From assembly GCF_946404925.1 (NCBI RefSeq), contig NZ_CAMJFM010000005.1:44885-108884 (forward strand): 64,000 nucleotides of DNA, given 5' to 3'. This stretch comes from an uncultured Prevotella sp. GTDB lineage: Bacteria; Bacteroidota; Bacteroidia; Bacteroidales; Bacteroidaceae. Positions 53,864-64,000 of the stretch are shown here, in pieces; position 1 is the stretch's first letter, and every line of letters starts with the position of its first letter. Both the position numbers and the translations under genes were made by a program. The notes under the pieces were generated by a model that was not told where the DNA came from, made no database searches, and worked only from the letters and a program-made list of their open reading frames with translations.

Positions 53864-55303
53864 TTATAAAATACTCTTTACGGCCTCGAGCATACCAACG
53901 CTCTTGATGAGGTCGAGATCCTGCTTCACCATGTCGTTCAGACCAGGAATCTTATTCAGGTCCTCCTGCCAGATGAACTCGGCTCCCAGAACACCATCGG
54001 CCACCTTCTGTGTATCGCCGGTAGCCCAGAGCTCCTTCAGCAGATCCATAATCTTCTGGTCGTCGTTTGGCACAATCTCTACGCCATCCTCGCGCTTACC
54101 ACCCTTATAATAGGTGATGATAGCAGCCAGACCGAATACAAGACCCTTTGGAAGTTCGCCCTTGCGCTCCAGATATGTCTTCACACCGGGGAGGTCGCGA
54201 GCCTGGAACTTGGGGAATGAGTTCAGCATGATGCTGGTTACCTGGTGGTCAACGTATGGGTTGTCGAAACGCTCCAGCACGTCGCTGGCAAACTTCTCAA
54301 GTTCGTCCATTGGAAGGTCGAGTGTCTGCATCAGCTCTTCGAACTGTACCTTGTGGATATACTTACCGATAACCTCATGATTGCAAGCATCGCGAACGAT
54401 GTTAACACCACTCAGGAATGCTACTGGGCTCAATACGGTGTGAGGGCCATTGAGCAGGGTTACCTTACGCTTGTGGTATGGCTCCTCTGATGGTACGAAG
54501 AGTACGTGCAATCCAGCCTTATCAGCGGGGAACTCCTGGGCAACCTCTTTTGGTGCCTCGATAACCCACAGGTGGAAATTCTCGGCCTGAACAACTAAGT
54601 TGTCGCGGTAGCAGATCTTCTCCTGAATCTCTTTGATCTCATTGCGTGGGAATCCTGGAACGATACGGTCTACGAGGGTAGCGTATACACCACAAGCCTC
54701 TTCGAACCACTTCTTGAAGTCGTCGCCAAGGTTCCACAGCTCGATATATTTGTAAATACAATCTTTCAAAACGTGACCATTCAGGAAGATCAACTCGCAT
54801 GGGAAGATGATGAGTCCCTTGGTCTTGTCGCCATTAAAAGTCTGATAGCGACGATACAACAGCTGAACCAGCTTGCCTGGATAGCTGCTTGCTGGAGCAT
54901 CCTCCAGTTTGCATGATGGGTCGAATGCGATACCGGCCTCGGTTGTGTTAGAGATAACGAAACGAATCTCTGGCTGATCGGCCAATGCCATAAAGGCTGC
55001 ATTCTGTGTGTAAGGATTAAGCGCACGGCTAATCACATCGATACGCTCGAGGGTGTTTACGGGCTTGCCGTTCTCACGACCCTGCAAGTTTACGTGATAC
55101 AGACAGTCTTGAGCGTTCAACCAGTCTACCATACCTTTCTCGATAGGTTGTACTACAACTACCGAACCGTTAAAGTCGGTCTTCTGGTCCATGTTCCAGA
55201 TAATCCAATCAACAAATGCGCGGAGGAAGTTGCCTTCGCCAAACTGAATCACCTTCTCAGGCATTACGCTCTTTGGAGCAAACTGTTTGTTTAGTGGTTT
55301 CAT
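53864..55303 (-). CDS. uxaB: Tagaturonate reductase (altronate oxidoreductase family)
   Basis: VIQFGEGNFLRAFVDWIIWNMD; FVISNTTEAGI; KGLIIFPCELI..NG; DRIVPGFPR. Confidence 0.9.
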   Translation of the reverse strand: MKPLNKQFAPKSVMPEKVIQFGEGNFLRAFVDWIIWNMDQKTDFNGSVVVVQPIEKGMVDWLNAQDCLYHVNLQGRENGKPVNTLERIDVISRALNPYTQNAAFMALADQPEIRFVISNTTEAGIAFDPSCKLEDAPASSYPGKLVQLLYRRYQTFNGDKTKGLIIFPCELIFLNGHVLKDCIYKYIELWNLGDDFKKWFEEACGVYATLVDRIVPGFPRNEIKEIQEKICYRDNLVVQAENFHLWVIEAPKEVAQEFPADKAGLHVLFVPSEEPYHKRKVTLLNGPHTVLSPVAFLSGVNIVRDACNHEVIGKYIHKVQFEELMQTLDLPMDELEKFASDVLERFDNPYVDHQVTSIMLNSFPKFQARDLPGVKTYLERKGELPKGLVFGLAAIITYYKGGKREDGVEIVPNDDQKIMDLLKELWATGDTQKVADGVLGAEFIWQEDLNKIPGLNDMVKQDLDLIKSVGMLEAVKSIL

Positions 55304-55426
55304 TTTTAATATTGTTTTAATTGTTACTATTTTGTTTCCGAATTGCGATTGCAAAGATAGACCATTTTTGCGAAACCTCCAAATTTATAGAAACTAAAAA
55401 CTTAAAAAACAACGGAAACCTTTACG

Positions 55427-56020
55427 CTATATTTTGTTGATATCTACGTACCCATGCATCACGGCATAGATGGTAAGAGCTGATACACTTTTCATGCCCA
55501 ATTTGTCCATGATGTTCTTACGATGGGTAATAACTGTAGCCAAGCCAATATTAAGTTTATCGGCTATCTCCTTATTAATATATCCTTGAACAATCAGCGA
55601 CATCACCTCGATTTCTCTATCCGTGAGTATCTTCTTATTCAGTATCTCGGGCATAGGGGGCAGATTCTCGCCCTTGCCGTGAGCATGTTGTTCAAGCATC
55701 AATAGCGAACGTACTAATTCCTTCTCTGGAACATTTACGCAGAGGCACTTGAAATCGGATAGTTGCGACATCGTGTCGAGCGAGAGCGTTAGGACGATTG
55801 TCTTACGTTTACGCTCAGTGAAGAACTGCATGTCTTCAAGCACGATGGCCATCGCTGTGAAATAGTGGAAATAACTCTCGGGATCGTTTGCTTGTAGTTC
55901 AGATAACGATCCGTATGTGTCAACCGTTAAGATGGGCATGACATTTTGCAGGATAGCCTTCAACCCCAACGCCGAGAGGGTATTGGGGTCGATGATAGCT
56001 ATCTTGGGTCTATTGTTCAT
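55427..56020 (-). CDS. LuxR/NarL-type response regulator with degenerate receiver
   Basis: HTH LTDREIEVMSLIVQGYINKEIADKLNIGLATVITHRKNIMDKLG; receiver lacks the usual phospho-acceptor context and conserved Lys. Confidence 0.85.
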   Translation of the reverse strand: MNNRPKIAIIDPNTLSALGLKAILQNVMPILTVDTYGSLSELQANDPESYFHYFTAMAIVLEDMQFFTERKRKTIVLTLSLDTMSQLSDFKCLCVNVPEKELVRSLLMLEQHAHGKGENLPPMPEILNKKILTDREIEVMSLIVQGYINKEIADKLNIGLATVITHRKNIMDKLGMKSVSALTIYAVMHGYVDINKI

Positions 56021-57174
56021 GATAAGAATCCTAATAATGCTCCTGCTGCTACAGCCGATCCGATGACACCAGCCACGTTTGGACCCATAGCGTGCATCAG
56101 CAGGAAGTTATGACGGTCGTATTCCAGACCTAAGTTGTTTGATATACGTGCTGCCATTGGAACTGCACTCACTCCAGCGTTACCAATCAGTGGGTTTAGT
56201 TTCTTGCTTTCAGGCAGGAACAGATTCATCAGTTTTACAAAACATACGCCCGATGCTGTGGCAATCATAAAGGCCATGGCACCAAGAGCGAAGATCTTGA
56301 TGGTGTTGAATGTAAGGAACTCGCTGGCTTGGGTAGAGCAACCTACGGTCAAACCAAGCAGCATCACCACAATATCATTCAGTGCAGCACCAGCGGTCTT
56401 GGCCAAACGGGTGGTCTTGCCACTCTCCTTCAGCAGGTTACCAAAGAACAGCATTCCCAATAAGGGCAGACCTGAAGGCACGATGAATGTGGTAAGCAGC
56501 AATCCGATGATTGGGAACAGAATACGCTCCGTCTGCGATACCTCGCGTCCTGGTTTCATCTTAATAACGCGCTCCTTCTTGGTGGTGAGCAATCGCATGA
56601 TGAATGGCTGAATCACTGGAACCAAGGCCATATAAGAGTAGGCACATACGGCGATGGCACCCATCAGGTTGGGCGAAAGTTTAGAACTCAGGAAGATAGC
56701 TGTAGGACCATCGGCACCACCAATGATGGCGATACCAGCAGCTTGTGATGGCTCGAATCCCATAGCAAGTGCAACCATATAGGCTCCAAAGATACCGAAC
56801 TGGGCCGAAGCTCCGATCAACATCAGCTTGGGGTTAGCAAGCAGAGCTGTAAAGTCGGTCATAGCGCCAATGCCAAGGAAGATAAGTGGAGGATACCAAC
56901 CTTGACGAACACCCTGATAGAAGATGTTTAATACCGAGTTGTCCTCATATAGTCCAATCTCCAATCCTGCGTCAGCACGGAAGGGGATATTGCCAAGAAT
57001 GATGCCCAATCCGATGGGGACGAGCAAGAGTGGCTCAAAGTCTTTCTTGATGGCAAGCCAGATAAAGAAGGCTCCCACCGCTATCATGATAAGATTTCCT
57101 ACCGTAGCATTGGCAAAGGCCGTGTAGGTAAGAAACTCATGAAAGTTCTGTATGATAAACTGTCCTAAATCCAT
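56017..57174 (-). CDS. Na+-transporting decarboxylase beta subunit (OadB/MmdB)
   Basis: PLIFLGIGAMTDFTALLANPKLMLIGASAQFGIF; AAGIAIIGGADGPTAIF; NAGVSAVPMAARI. Confidence 0.94.
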   Translation of the reverse strand: MDLGQFIIQNFHEFLTYTAFANATVGNLIMIAVGAFFIWLAIKKDFEPLLLVPIGLGIILGNIPFRADAGLEIGLYEDNSVLNIFYQGVRQGWYPPLIFLGIGAMTDFTALLANPKLMLIGASAQFGIFGAYMVALAMGFEPSQAAGIAIIGGADGPTAIFLSSKLSPNLMGAIAVCAYSYMALVPVIQPFIMRLLTTKKERVIKMKPGREVSQTERILFPIIGLLLTTFIVPSGLPLLGMLFFGNLLKESGKTTRLAKTAGAALNDIVVMLLGLTVGCSTQASEFLTFNTIKIFALGAMAFMIATASGVCFVKLMNLFLPESKKLNPLIGNAGVSAVPMAARISNNLGLEYDRHNFLLMHAMGPNVAGVIGSAVAAGALLGFLS

Positions 57175-57201
57175 AGTAAACTCTTAATTCTAAAATCTTA
57201 A

Positions 57202-57654
57202 TTATCCTATGGTCATCATGACAGTTCCTTCCATTACGCTTTCACCTGGCTTAACGGTGATAGAGGTAACGGTACCTGAGAATTCAGATTCGATGTTGTT
57301 CTGCATCTTCATGGCTTCGAGCACCAGAACCACATCGCCCTGCTTAACGGTGTCACCAACATTCACCTTCAGGTCGATAATAGTTCCAGGAAGTGGAGCC
57401 TTAACGGGCGAACCAGTTCCAGCAGCCATAGGCTTATCAGCAGCGGGTGCTGCAGCTGGAGCAACAGTTGGACGAGCCACCGTCTTTGGAGCCTCTACGT
57501 GAACCTTCTTCAGTGTACTTGTGGGGTTGATGGGCTGCTTGAGCTCAACATCGAAACGCACGCCGTTAACAATGACTTTGGCTACGTTTCCCTCTACTTC
57601 TTCTATCTCTACGTCGTAATCTACGCCTTGTACTTTATATTGATACTTATTCAT
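57202..57654 (-). CDS. Biotin carrier protein of Na+-pumping decarboxylase
   Basis: KAPLPGTIIDLKVNVGDTVKQGDVVLVLEAMKMQNNIES. Confidence 0.93.
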   Translation of the reverse strand: MNKYQYKVQGVDYDVEIEEVEGNVAKVIVNGVRFDVELKQPINPTSTLKKVHVEAPKTVARPTVAPAAAPAADKPMAAGTGSPVKAPLPGTIIDLKVNVGDTVKQGDVVLVLEAMKMQNNIESEFSGTVTSITVKPGESVMEGTVMMTIG

Positions 57655-57671
57655 AGTCTAATAAATTGAAA

Positions 57672-58697
57672 TTAACGAATCACTGGGGTTGTAGGAATCT
57701 TAGGAGCATTGTGCGATGTTGGGATGACGGGCTTAGAGAAGTGCGTCATCTGGTTCGACTCATCTGCCCATCCTGTATCTTTCGATTTGATGGTGATGAC
57801 ACCGCTTTCTACATCGTGTACATCGTCCTGATACTGCTTGAGTGCCATAGAGATAACGGCGATGTAAACCTCCTTGTCGATACCCTTGGTCTTCAGACCA
57901 TCCTGCAGGATGTTTCCTGTAGCGTGTGCCAAGTCGTGAGTCACCTCAACGGTCTTGGTGATAGGCTTGATTGGTTGGGTGTTAACCACCTTCTTAGCCG
58001 TCTCGATGTTACGCATAATGAGTCCGAATACCCAGAAGAAAATGAATAGTACAGCCAGACAGAAGAATACGATACCCATAGCCAGCAGGGTGATACCGAA
58101 TCCGTGTGGATCCTCACGCTTCAGCTTGGCATCCTTGGTCTCATCGGTCTTGATGAAGTTCTCGATACCAGGTGTAACATTTTCTGCTGATTTTACAGCC
58201 CATGTGTTGGCGGTCTGACGAGCATAACTCTGGTCGGCTGCCAAAGCAGGGATGGTTACTGAATCGATTAATTCAGTGGCGTTACCATTGAAGAATCCCA
58301 GCCAGAGTGGCTCCGACATGGGGACGTTGAGAGACAGATGCAACTTACTCTGTGCAGGGTTAGAGTTGCAAAAGAAGATCAGGTGCTGGCGTCCACCTAT
58401 CTGCGTACGAGTATCTCCGCTTGGGATAACGCTCATGCGTTTGATACGTTCTGGAACGCTCATCTTTGGATCGAGAACGGACTTGTCTGTAGTAAAATAC
58501 ATACCACGCACGTTGTAAGTTGTGAACGAGGTGTTCTCCAACTCAATCCATGCGTGGTTCTGTCCGTAATCATCCTGAATGCTGGCGGTATTGTTGGTCA
58601 GCACCTCGTTAATGCGAATGTTCTTGGCTCCTTGTGCCATCATCGCCGTGGCGCTTACCAGCAATAGTCCGCTGAGCAGGATTTTGGTTCTTTTCAT
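57672..58697 (-). CDS. OadG-type gamma subunit fused to N-terminal lamin-tail-like domain
   Basis: Signal peptide; IRINEVLTNNTASIQDDYGQNHAWIELENTS (LTD-like); TM GFGITLLAMGIVFFCLAVLFIFFWVFGL (OadG). Confidence 0.8.
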   Translation of the reverse strand: MKRTKILLSGLLLVSATAMMAQGAKNIRINEVLTNNTASIQDDYGQNHAWIELENTSFTTYNVRGMYFTTDKSVLDPKMSVPERIKRMSVIPSGDTRTQIGGRQHLIFFCNSNPAQSKLHLSLNVPMSEPLWLGFFNGNATELIDSVTIPALAADQSYARQTANTWAVKSAENVTPGIENFIKTDETKDAKLKREDPHGFGITLLAMGIVFFCLAVLFIFFWVFGLIMRNIETAKKVVNTQPIKPITKTVEVTHDLAHATGNILQDGLKTKGIDKEVYIAVISMALKQYQDDVHDVESGVITIKSKDTGWADESNQMTHFSKPVIPTSHNAPKIPTTPVIR

Positions 58698-58744
58698 TTG
58701 TTTTGTTGGTGTATTATTAAATAAGATTCATTTTCTTATTTTTG

Positions 58745-60436
58745 TCATCCGCAGAAGAACAGCACAACTATCTGAGCTGTAAAGATTCTGAGGAACATAG
58801 CCAAAGGATATACCGTAGAATATCCCAAGGCGGGAGCCTCCTTCGAGCAGATGCTGTTAGCATAAGCCAATGCGGGGGGATCGGTATAGGTACCAGCTAA
58901 CATACCAGCCAAGGTGAAGTAGTTGAAACCGAATTTAAGACGTGCGATAGGACCTACAATCAGGATTGGGATAATGGTGATGAGGAAACCTGTGAGCACA
59001 TAGAGCAATCCATCGCCCTGAACCACAGTCTCAAAGAATCCAGCTCCTGCCTTGATACCTACTGATGCCAAGAAGAGCACAAGTCCTATTTCGCGAAGCA
59101 TCATATTGGCTGATGTGGTGGTGTAGGTTACCAGATGTATCTTATAACCATAGCGACCAATCAGAATGGCGATAATCAGCGGACCACCAGCCAGACCCAA
59201 TTTTACTGGTACTGGCATACCAGGAATAGCTACTGGGAACATACCGAAGATGAGTCCGATGAAAATACCAACGAAGATGGTGGCGATGTTTGGCGCATCC
59301 AGACGACGGATAGAGTTACCCATCTTGCCAGCTACGTTGTCAACTGCATCCTCTGGACCAACCACCATGATGCGGTCGCCCACCTGCAGAGGCAGGGTAG
59401 GAGATGCGAAGATGTCCATACCGTGACGTGTTACGCGGGTTACGTTAACACCATAAACACTCGAGAAGTGGAGCGAAGCCAACGTCTTACCATTTACCTT
59501 AGGATTGGTAATCACAATGCGCTTTGAAACCATTGGCTGATCCTGCTGCTCAAAGTCGATGTCGAGCTTTGGTCCGATAAAGGCGGTGATAGCCTCCTGG
59601 TCGGCCTCGGCGCATACGATGAGCATCTGGTCGCCAACGTGGAAGATGGTATCGCGGTTAGGGATAAACAGCTCGCCCTCGTGAACCAGACGAGAAACTA
59701 CGAAGTCGCGATTCATAAAGTCGTGAACCTGCAGCAGAGTCTTTCCCTCCAAGTATTTGTTGGTTACCTCAAGGTGCATCTTGTAAGGCTTCTTGTTGGC
59801 GTTGGTCTCATCGAGAGCTTCCAGTTGCTTCTCTTCGTGATCCAGCTTAACCTTACATATATACCTTACTAATATAATAGCGCCAATGATGCCAAGCACA
59901 CCAAGTGGGTAGGCACAAGCATAGGCCGATGCAATCTGTGGAGCGTTGCTGCCGAATACTGTAGAAAGAGCTTCGTTGGCAGCACCAAGTCCAGGGGTAT
60001 TAGTTACGGCACCATACAGTGTACCAACCATCATAGGCAGGTTGGATGGGTTGCTGGTGTCGAAGAAGATGTAGTAGCAACCAAACATCACAAGGATGTT
60101 AAGCACGATGGCGGTTGCTGCCATTGCATTTAGTTTGATTCCCTGTGTACCAAAGCTCTCAAAGAATCCAGGACCCACCTGAAGACCAATCATAAACACA
60201 AAGAGGATCAGTCCGAAATCCTGTACAAACGTAAGAATGGGTGTGGGAGCGGTAAATCCGATGTGTCCAGCCAGAATACCTGCAAACAATACAAAGGTTA
60301 CACCCAAAGAAACACCAAAAAACTTAATTTTACCTAAGTAAACACCAATCGCTATCACAATAGCGTAGAGCAACGCGATATGCGCCACTGAGTCAGTTGT
60401 CGTAAAAAGGTCTTTTAACCACTGAAATGATTCCAT
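58745..60436 (-). CDS. AspT/YidE-YbjL family transporter with two TrkA-C domains
   Basis: Two sets of TM segments flanking [36 protein letters not shown] and [25 protein letters not shown]. Confidence 0.9.
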   Translation of the reverse strand: MESFQWLKDLFTTTDSVAHIALLYAIVIAIGVYLGKIKFFGVSLGVTFVLFAGILAGHIGFTAPTPILTFVQDFGLILFVFMIGLQVGPGFFESFGTQGIKLNAMAATAIVLNILVMFGCYYIFFDTSNPSNLPMMVGTLYGAVTNTPGLGAANEALSTVFGSNAPQIASAYACAYPLGVLGIIGAIILVRYICKVKLDHEEKQLEALDETNANKKPYKMHLEVTNKYLEGKTLLQVHDFMNRDFVVSRLVHEGELFIPNRDTIFHVGDQMLIVCAEADQEAITAFIGPKLDIDFEQQDQPMVSKRIVITNPKVNGKTLASLHFSSVYGVNVTRVTRHGMDIFASPTLPLQVGDRIMVVGPEDAVDNVAGKMGNSIRRLDAPNIATIFVGIFIGLIFGMFPVAIPGMPVPVKLGLAGGPLIIAILIGRYGYKIHLVTYTTTSANMMLREIGLVLFLASVGIKAGAGFFETVVQGDGLLYVLTGFLITIIPILIVGPIARLKFGFNYFTLAGMLAGTYTDPPALAYANSICSKEAPALGYSTVYPLAMFLRIFTAQIVVLFFCG

Positions 60437-60598
60437 AAATTACTCTAATAATACCTATTCTTTATAATATCTCAAATTTCGAGTGCAAAGTTACTTAAAA
60501 ATTGCCCATTTTTATCATTTTTGTGCATCAAATTTTGAATAAATAGTGATTTTTTATTTCTTTCACACTTTAAAACGCTTTTTTGTCCCAAAAAGTTG

Positions 60599-60606
60599 TA
60601 TCTTTG
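60599..60606 (+). promoter_or_regulatory. -7 box TATCTTTG upstream of mutA
   Basis: aaagttgtatctttgtcacc. Confidence 0.6.
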
Positions 60607-60663
60607 TCACCTGTTAGTATAAACTTAAAACATAACTTATATAATATTAAACGTTACAAATCT

Positions 60664-62526
60664 ATGGCAAACAAAGAAAAACTCTTTACCGAGTTCACGG
60701 CGCCAACCAAACAAGAGTGGTTGGACAAGATTGAGGTCGACCTGAAAGGTGCCGACTTCCAGAAGCGCTTGGTATGGAGAACAAACGAGGGCTTTAATGT
60801 GCAGCCCTTCTATCGCCGCGAAGACTTGGCGAACCTAAAAACACCTGATGCTCTCCCTGGAGAGTTCCCATTCGTACGTGGAAACAAGAAGGATTCTAAC
60901 GAATGGTACATCCGCCAGAACATTGTAGTCGATGATCCAAAAGAGGCCAACAAGAAGGCACTCGATATCCTGAACAAGGGTATCGACTCTCTTGGCTTCA
61001 AGGTTCCAGGAAAACTGGTATCTATGGAAACTATCGAGACGCTGCTTGATAATATCTATTGCGAATGTGTGGAGGTTAACTTCACCACTTGCCAGCGTCA
61101 TTCGCTCGAGTTGGCTGAAATCCTGAAGACCTATTGGCAGAAGAAGGGCTACGACAAGGAGAAGATTGTTGGCTCTATCGAGTGGGACCCCATGAAGAAG
61201 ATGGTGCTCAAGGGCAAGGATGTTTCACCTGTACTCGCATTTGGTCCTAAGTTGGCCGAGTCGCTCAAGGAGTATCCAAACTTCCGCGGAATCGCCGTTC
61301 ATAGCGATGCACTCAACAATGCTGGTGCTTATATCGTTCAGGAGTTGGGTTATGCTCTGGCTTGGGGTAATGAGTATCTGCAGCAGTTGGTTGATGCTGG
61401 TGTCGATGTAGACCTGGCTGCCAAGAGCATCAAGTTCAATATGGGCGTTAGCGAGAACTACTTTATGGAGATTGCTAAGTTCCGTGCTGCACGTTTGCTT
61501 TGGGCTCAGATTGTGAAGCAGTACGAGCCAAAGTGCGATTGCGCTTGCAAGATGATAATCAATGCCACCACCTCTACTTATAATCAGACGTTGTTTGATA
61601 GCTATGTAAACCTGCTCCGTTCGCAGACTGAGGCTATGAGTGCTGCTCTGGGTAGTGTTCATTCGATGGTGGTTACGCCATTCGATGCACCTTACGAGGA
61701 GACTACCGATTTCTCTGAGCGTATCGCTCGCAACCAGCAGTTGATTATCAAGGAAGAGAGCCACTTCGATCGTATCGTCGATCCAGGTGCTGGCTCTTAT
61801 TATATCGAGCACTTGACTGATGCTTTGGCTCAGGAGGCTTGGAAGATATTCCTGAAGGTTGAGGATGAGGGTGGATTCCTGGCTGCTATCAAGGCTGGAA
61901 CCATTCAGGACGATATCAATGCTACCAACGTGAAGCGTCATGGCGATGCTGCCAAGCGCAAGGAGTTCTTGTTGGGCACCAACCAGTTCCCTAACTTCAC
62001 AGAGAAGAGCGAGGGCAAGCGTGCTTACAAGCAGAATTGCGGTTGTGGTGGTGTTCACCATCAGGGCGATGAGACCGTAGCCTTCAAGGCTATCGAGAGC
62101 ACCCGTCTGGCTGCTGATTTCGAGGATCTCCGCATCCATACTGAGGAGAAGAAGGTTCCTGTGGCATTCATGTTGACTATTGGTAATCTGGCTATGCGTC
62201 AGGCTCGCGCCCAGTTCTCTTGTAACTTCCTGGCTTGTGCTGGATACAAGGTGATTGACAACCTGGGATTCAAGACCGTTGAGGAGGGTGTTGATGCTGC
62301 GCTCGAGGCTAAAGCCGATATCGTAGTAATCTGCTCTAGCGACGATGAGTATGCTGAGTACGCTATCCCTGCATTTAAGTACTTGAATGGTCGCGCTATG
62401 TTCGTAGTAGCTGGTGCTCCTGCATGCATGGAGGATCTGAAGGCTGCTGGCATCGAGAACTTTGTTCACGTAAAGTGCAACGTGCTTGAGACTTTGAAAG
62501 AATATAATCAGAAACTTGGTATCTAA
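60664..62526 (+). CDS. mutA: Methylmalonyl-CoA mutase small subunit
   Basis: KQEWLDKIEVDLKGADFQKRLVWRTNEGFNVQPFYRREDL; start at ATG 60664, downstream of the promoter. Confidence 0.93.
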   Translation: MANKEKLFTEFTAPTKQEWLDKIEVDLKGADFQKRLVWRTNEGFNVQPFYRREDLANLKTPDALPGEFPFVRGNKKDSNEWYIRQNIVVDDPKEANKKALDILNKGIDSLGFKVPGKLVSMETIETLLDNIYCECVEVNFTTCQRHSLELAEILKTYWQKKGYDKEKIVGSIEWDPMKKMVLKGKDVSPVLAFGPKLAESLKEYPNFRGIAVHSDALNNAGAYIVQELGYALAWGNEYLQQLVDAGVDVDLAAKSIKFNMGVSENYFMEIAKFRAARLLWAQIVKQYEPKCDCACKMIINATTSTYNQTLFDSYVNLLRSQTEAMSAALGSVHSMVVTPFDAPYEETTDFSERIARNQQLIIKEESHFDRIVDPGAGSYYIEHLTDALAQEAWKIFLKVEDEGGFLAAIKAGTIQDDINATNVKRHGDAAKRKEFLLGTNQFPNFTEKSEGKRAYKQNCGCGGVHHQGDETVAFKAIESTRLAADFEDLRIHTEEKKVPVAFMLTIGNLAMRQARAQFSCNFLACAGYKVIDNLGFKTVEEGVDAALEAKADIVVICSSDDEYAEYAIPAFKYLNGRAMFVVAGAPACMEDLKAAGIENFVHVKCNVLETLKEYNQKLGI

Positions 62527-62541
62527 CACCCTCCCCGTACT

Positions 62542-62561
62542 CCCCTCCTTGGAAGGAGGGG
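62542..62561. repeat. Short perfect inverted repeat in mutA-mutB junction
   Basis: cccctcctt gg aaggagggg. Confidence 0.85.
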
Positions 62562-62586
62562 CTAGGGGTGGTTAAAATTAAAAGCT

Positions 62587-64000
62587 ATGCGTAAACAGTT
62601 TAAAGATATTGATATCTATGCAGGCATCAAGGCTCAAGATGGTGCCAAGTGGATTAGCGACAATAAGATTGAGGCTAACTGGAAGACCCCAGAGCACATT
62701 GAGGTACGCCCAGTTTATACAAAGGAAGACCTCGAAGGTATGGAGCACCTCGACTTTACAGCTGGTATTCCTCCTTATCTGCGTGGTCCTTACTCTATGA
62801 TGTACCCCTTCAAGCCTTGGACCATCCGTCAGTATGCCGGATTCTCTACCGCTGAAGAGTCAAACGCTTTCTATCGCCGTAACCTGGCTTCTGGTCAGAA
62901 GGGACTTTCTGTAGCCTTCGACCTTCCTACACACCGTGGTTACGACCCCGATAACGCTCGTGTTGTGGGCGATGTGGGTAAGGCTGGTGTATCAATCTGT
63001 AACGAGGAGAACATGAAGGTGCTCTTCTCTGGTATCCCCTTGAACAAGATGTCTGTGTCTATGACCATGAACGGTGCCGTGTTGCCTATCCTGGCATTCT
63101 ACATCGTAGCTGGTCTGGAGCAGGGTGCTCAGCTCGAGGAGATGGCAGGTACCATCCAGAACGATATCCTCAAGGAGTTTATGGTGCGTAATACCTATAT
63201 CTACCCACCTGCATTCTCTATGAAGATTATCGCTGATATCTTCGAGTATACCTCACAGAAGATGCCAAAGTTCAACTCAATCTCTATCTCTGGCTACCAC
63301 ATGCAGGAGGCTGGAGCTACTGCTGATATCGAGTTGGCTTACACATTGGCCGATGGTATGGACTACCTGCGTACAGGTGTGAATGCTGGTATCGATGTGG
63401 ATGCTTTCGCTCCTCGACTTTCGTTCTTCTGGGCTATTGGTATGAACCACTTCATGGAGATTGCTAAGATGCGTGCTGGTCGTCTGCTTTGGGCTAAGAT
63501 TGTGAAGAGCTTTGGCGCTAAGAATCCTAAGTCGCTGGCACTGCGTACTCACTCTCAGACCTCTGGTTGGTCGCTCACAGAGCAGGACCCCTTCAACAAC
63601 GTAGGTCGTACATGTATCGAGGCTATGGCTGCTGTGCTGGGTCACACTCAGTCGCTCCACACTAACGCCCTCGATGAGGCTATCGCTCTGCCTACCGACT
63701 TCTCTGCTCGTATCGCTCGTAACACCCAGATCTACATTCAGAATGAGACCAAGGTGTGCAAGCAGATCGACCCATGGGCTGGTAGCTACTACGTTGAGAC
63801 CCTGACTAACGAGCTGGTACACAAGGCTTGGGAGCATATTCAGGAGATTGAGAAGCTGGGCGGTATGGCTAAGGCTATCGAGACGGGTCTGCCAAAGATG
63901 CGTATCGAGGAGGCTGCAGCACGTACTCAGGCTCGTATCGACTCTGGTCAGCAGACCATCGTTGGTATCAACAAGTATCGTTTGGAGCACGAGGATCCTA
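62587..64000 (+). CDS. mutB: Methylmalonyl-CoA mutase large subunit (3' end beyond window)
   Basis: [13 protein letters not shown]...[62 protein letters not shown]; absent from the ORF track because it has no in-window stop. Confidence 0.96.
   Translation, partial: MRKQFKDIDIYAGIKAQDGAKWISDNKIEANWKTPEHIEVRPVYTKEDLEGMEHLDFTAGIPPYLRGPYSMMYPFKPWTIRQYAGFSTAEESNAFYRRNLASGQKGLSVAFDLPTHRGYDPDNARVVGDVGKAGVSICNEENMKVLFSGIPLNKMSVSMTMNGAVLPILAFYIVAGLEQGAQLEEMAGTIQNDILKEFMVRNTYIYPPAFSMKIIADIFEYTSQKMPKFNSISISGYHMQEAGATADIELAYTLADGMDYLRTGVNAGIDVDAFAPRLSFFWAIGMNHFMEIAKMRAGRLLWAKIVKSFGAKNPKSLALRTHSQTSGWSLTEQDPFNNVGRTCIEAMAAVLGHTQSLHTNALDEAIALPTDFSARIARNTQIYIQNETKVCKQIDPWAGSYYVETLTNELVHKAWEHIQEIEKLGGMAKAIETGLPKMRIEEAAARTQARIDSGQQTIVGINKYRLEHEDP

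Noticed and set aside
60583-60663. N-terminal extension of MutA in the ORF track
   Set aside because: Upstream region carries the TATCTTTG promoter; the ATG at 60664 fits the MutA N-terminus. Similar start corrections were made for 11050, 17350, 29827, 31911, 37109, 39659 and 55303.

Overview
The window is a chromosomal segment of a Bacteroidales bacterium, most likely Prevotella-like. Promoters of the TAnnTTTG type, family content and operon style all fit that assignment. It is about 90% coding. From left to right it contains: a truncated secreted BspA/DUF285-type repeat protein (minus strand, missed by the ORF track because it runs off the edge); topB; a GH8 glycosidase; a TonB receptor plus DUF4374 lipoprotein pair resembling a Xus xenosiderophore locus; an EamA permease; a DUF2207 protein; two tandem 5'-nucleotidases; a TMEM43 / beta-helix / lipoprotein / membrane-anchored AAA+ operon leading into miaA and a lipid kinase; a glycogen cluster (GDE, GT, GH57); a roughly 5.3 kb accessory island (C11 protease, oxidoreductase, pentapeptide protein, CrcB, phosphatase, lipocalin-like); an orphan Cache sensor, xth, SulP, an MBL-fold protein, rsmG, an MFS permease and an ion channel; addAB-like genes, uvrA and uxaB; and a Na+-pumping decarboxylase / methylmalonyl-CoA mutase region. 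The strongest non-gene signals are: (1) a 24-bp inverted repeat wrapped around the promoter of the TonB-receptor operon, a candidate inverton or read-through insulator; (2) a family of 7-bp-period tandem repeats that bridge stop-to-start gene junctions and also occur in frame inside topB (twice) and miaA; (3) a 3'-gene-end plus terminator segment of about 125 bp duplicated in direct orientation on both sides of the accessory island. No tRNA, rRNA, CRISPR array or intact transposase was recognised by eye. Family assignments come from reading the translations; no database search was run.
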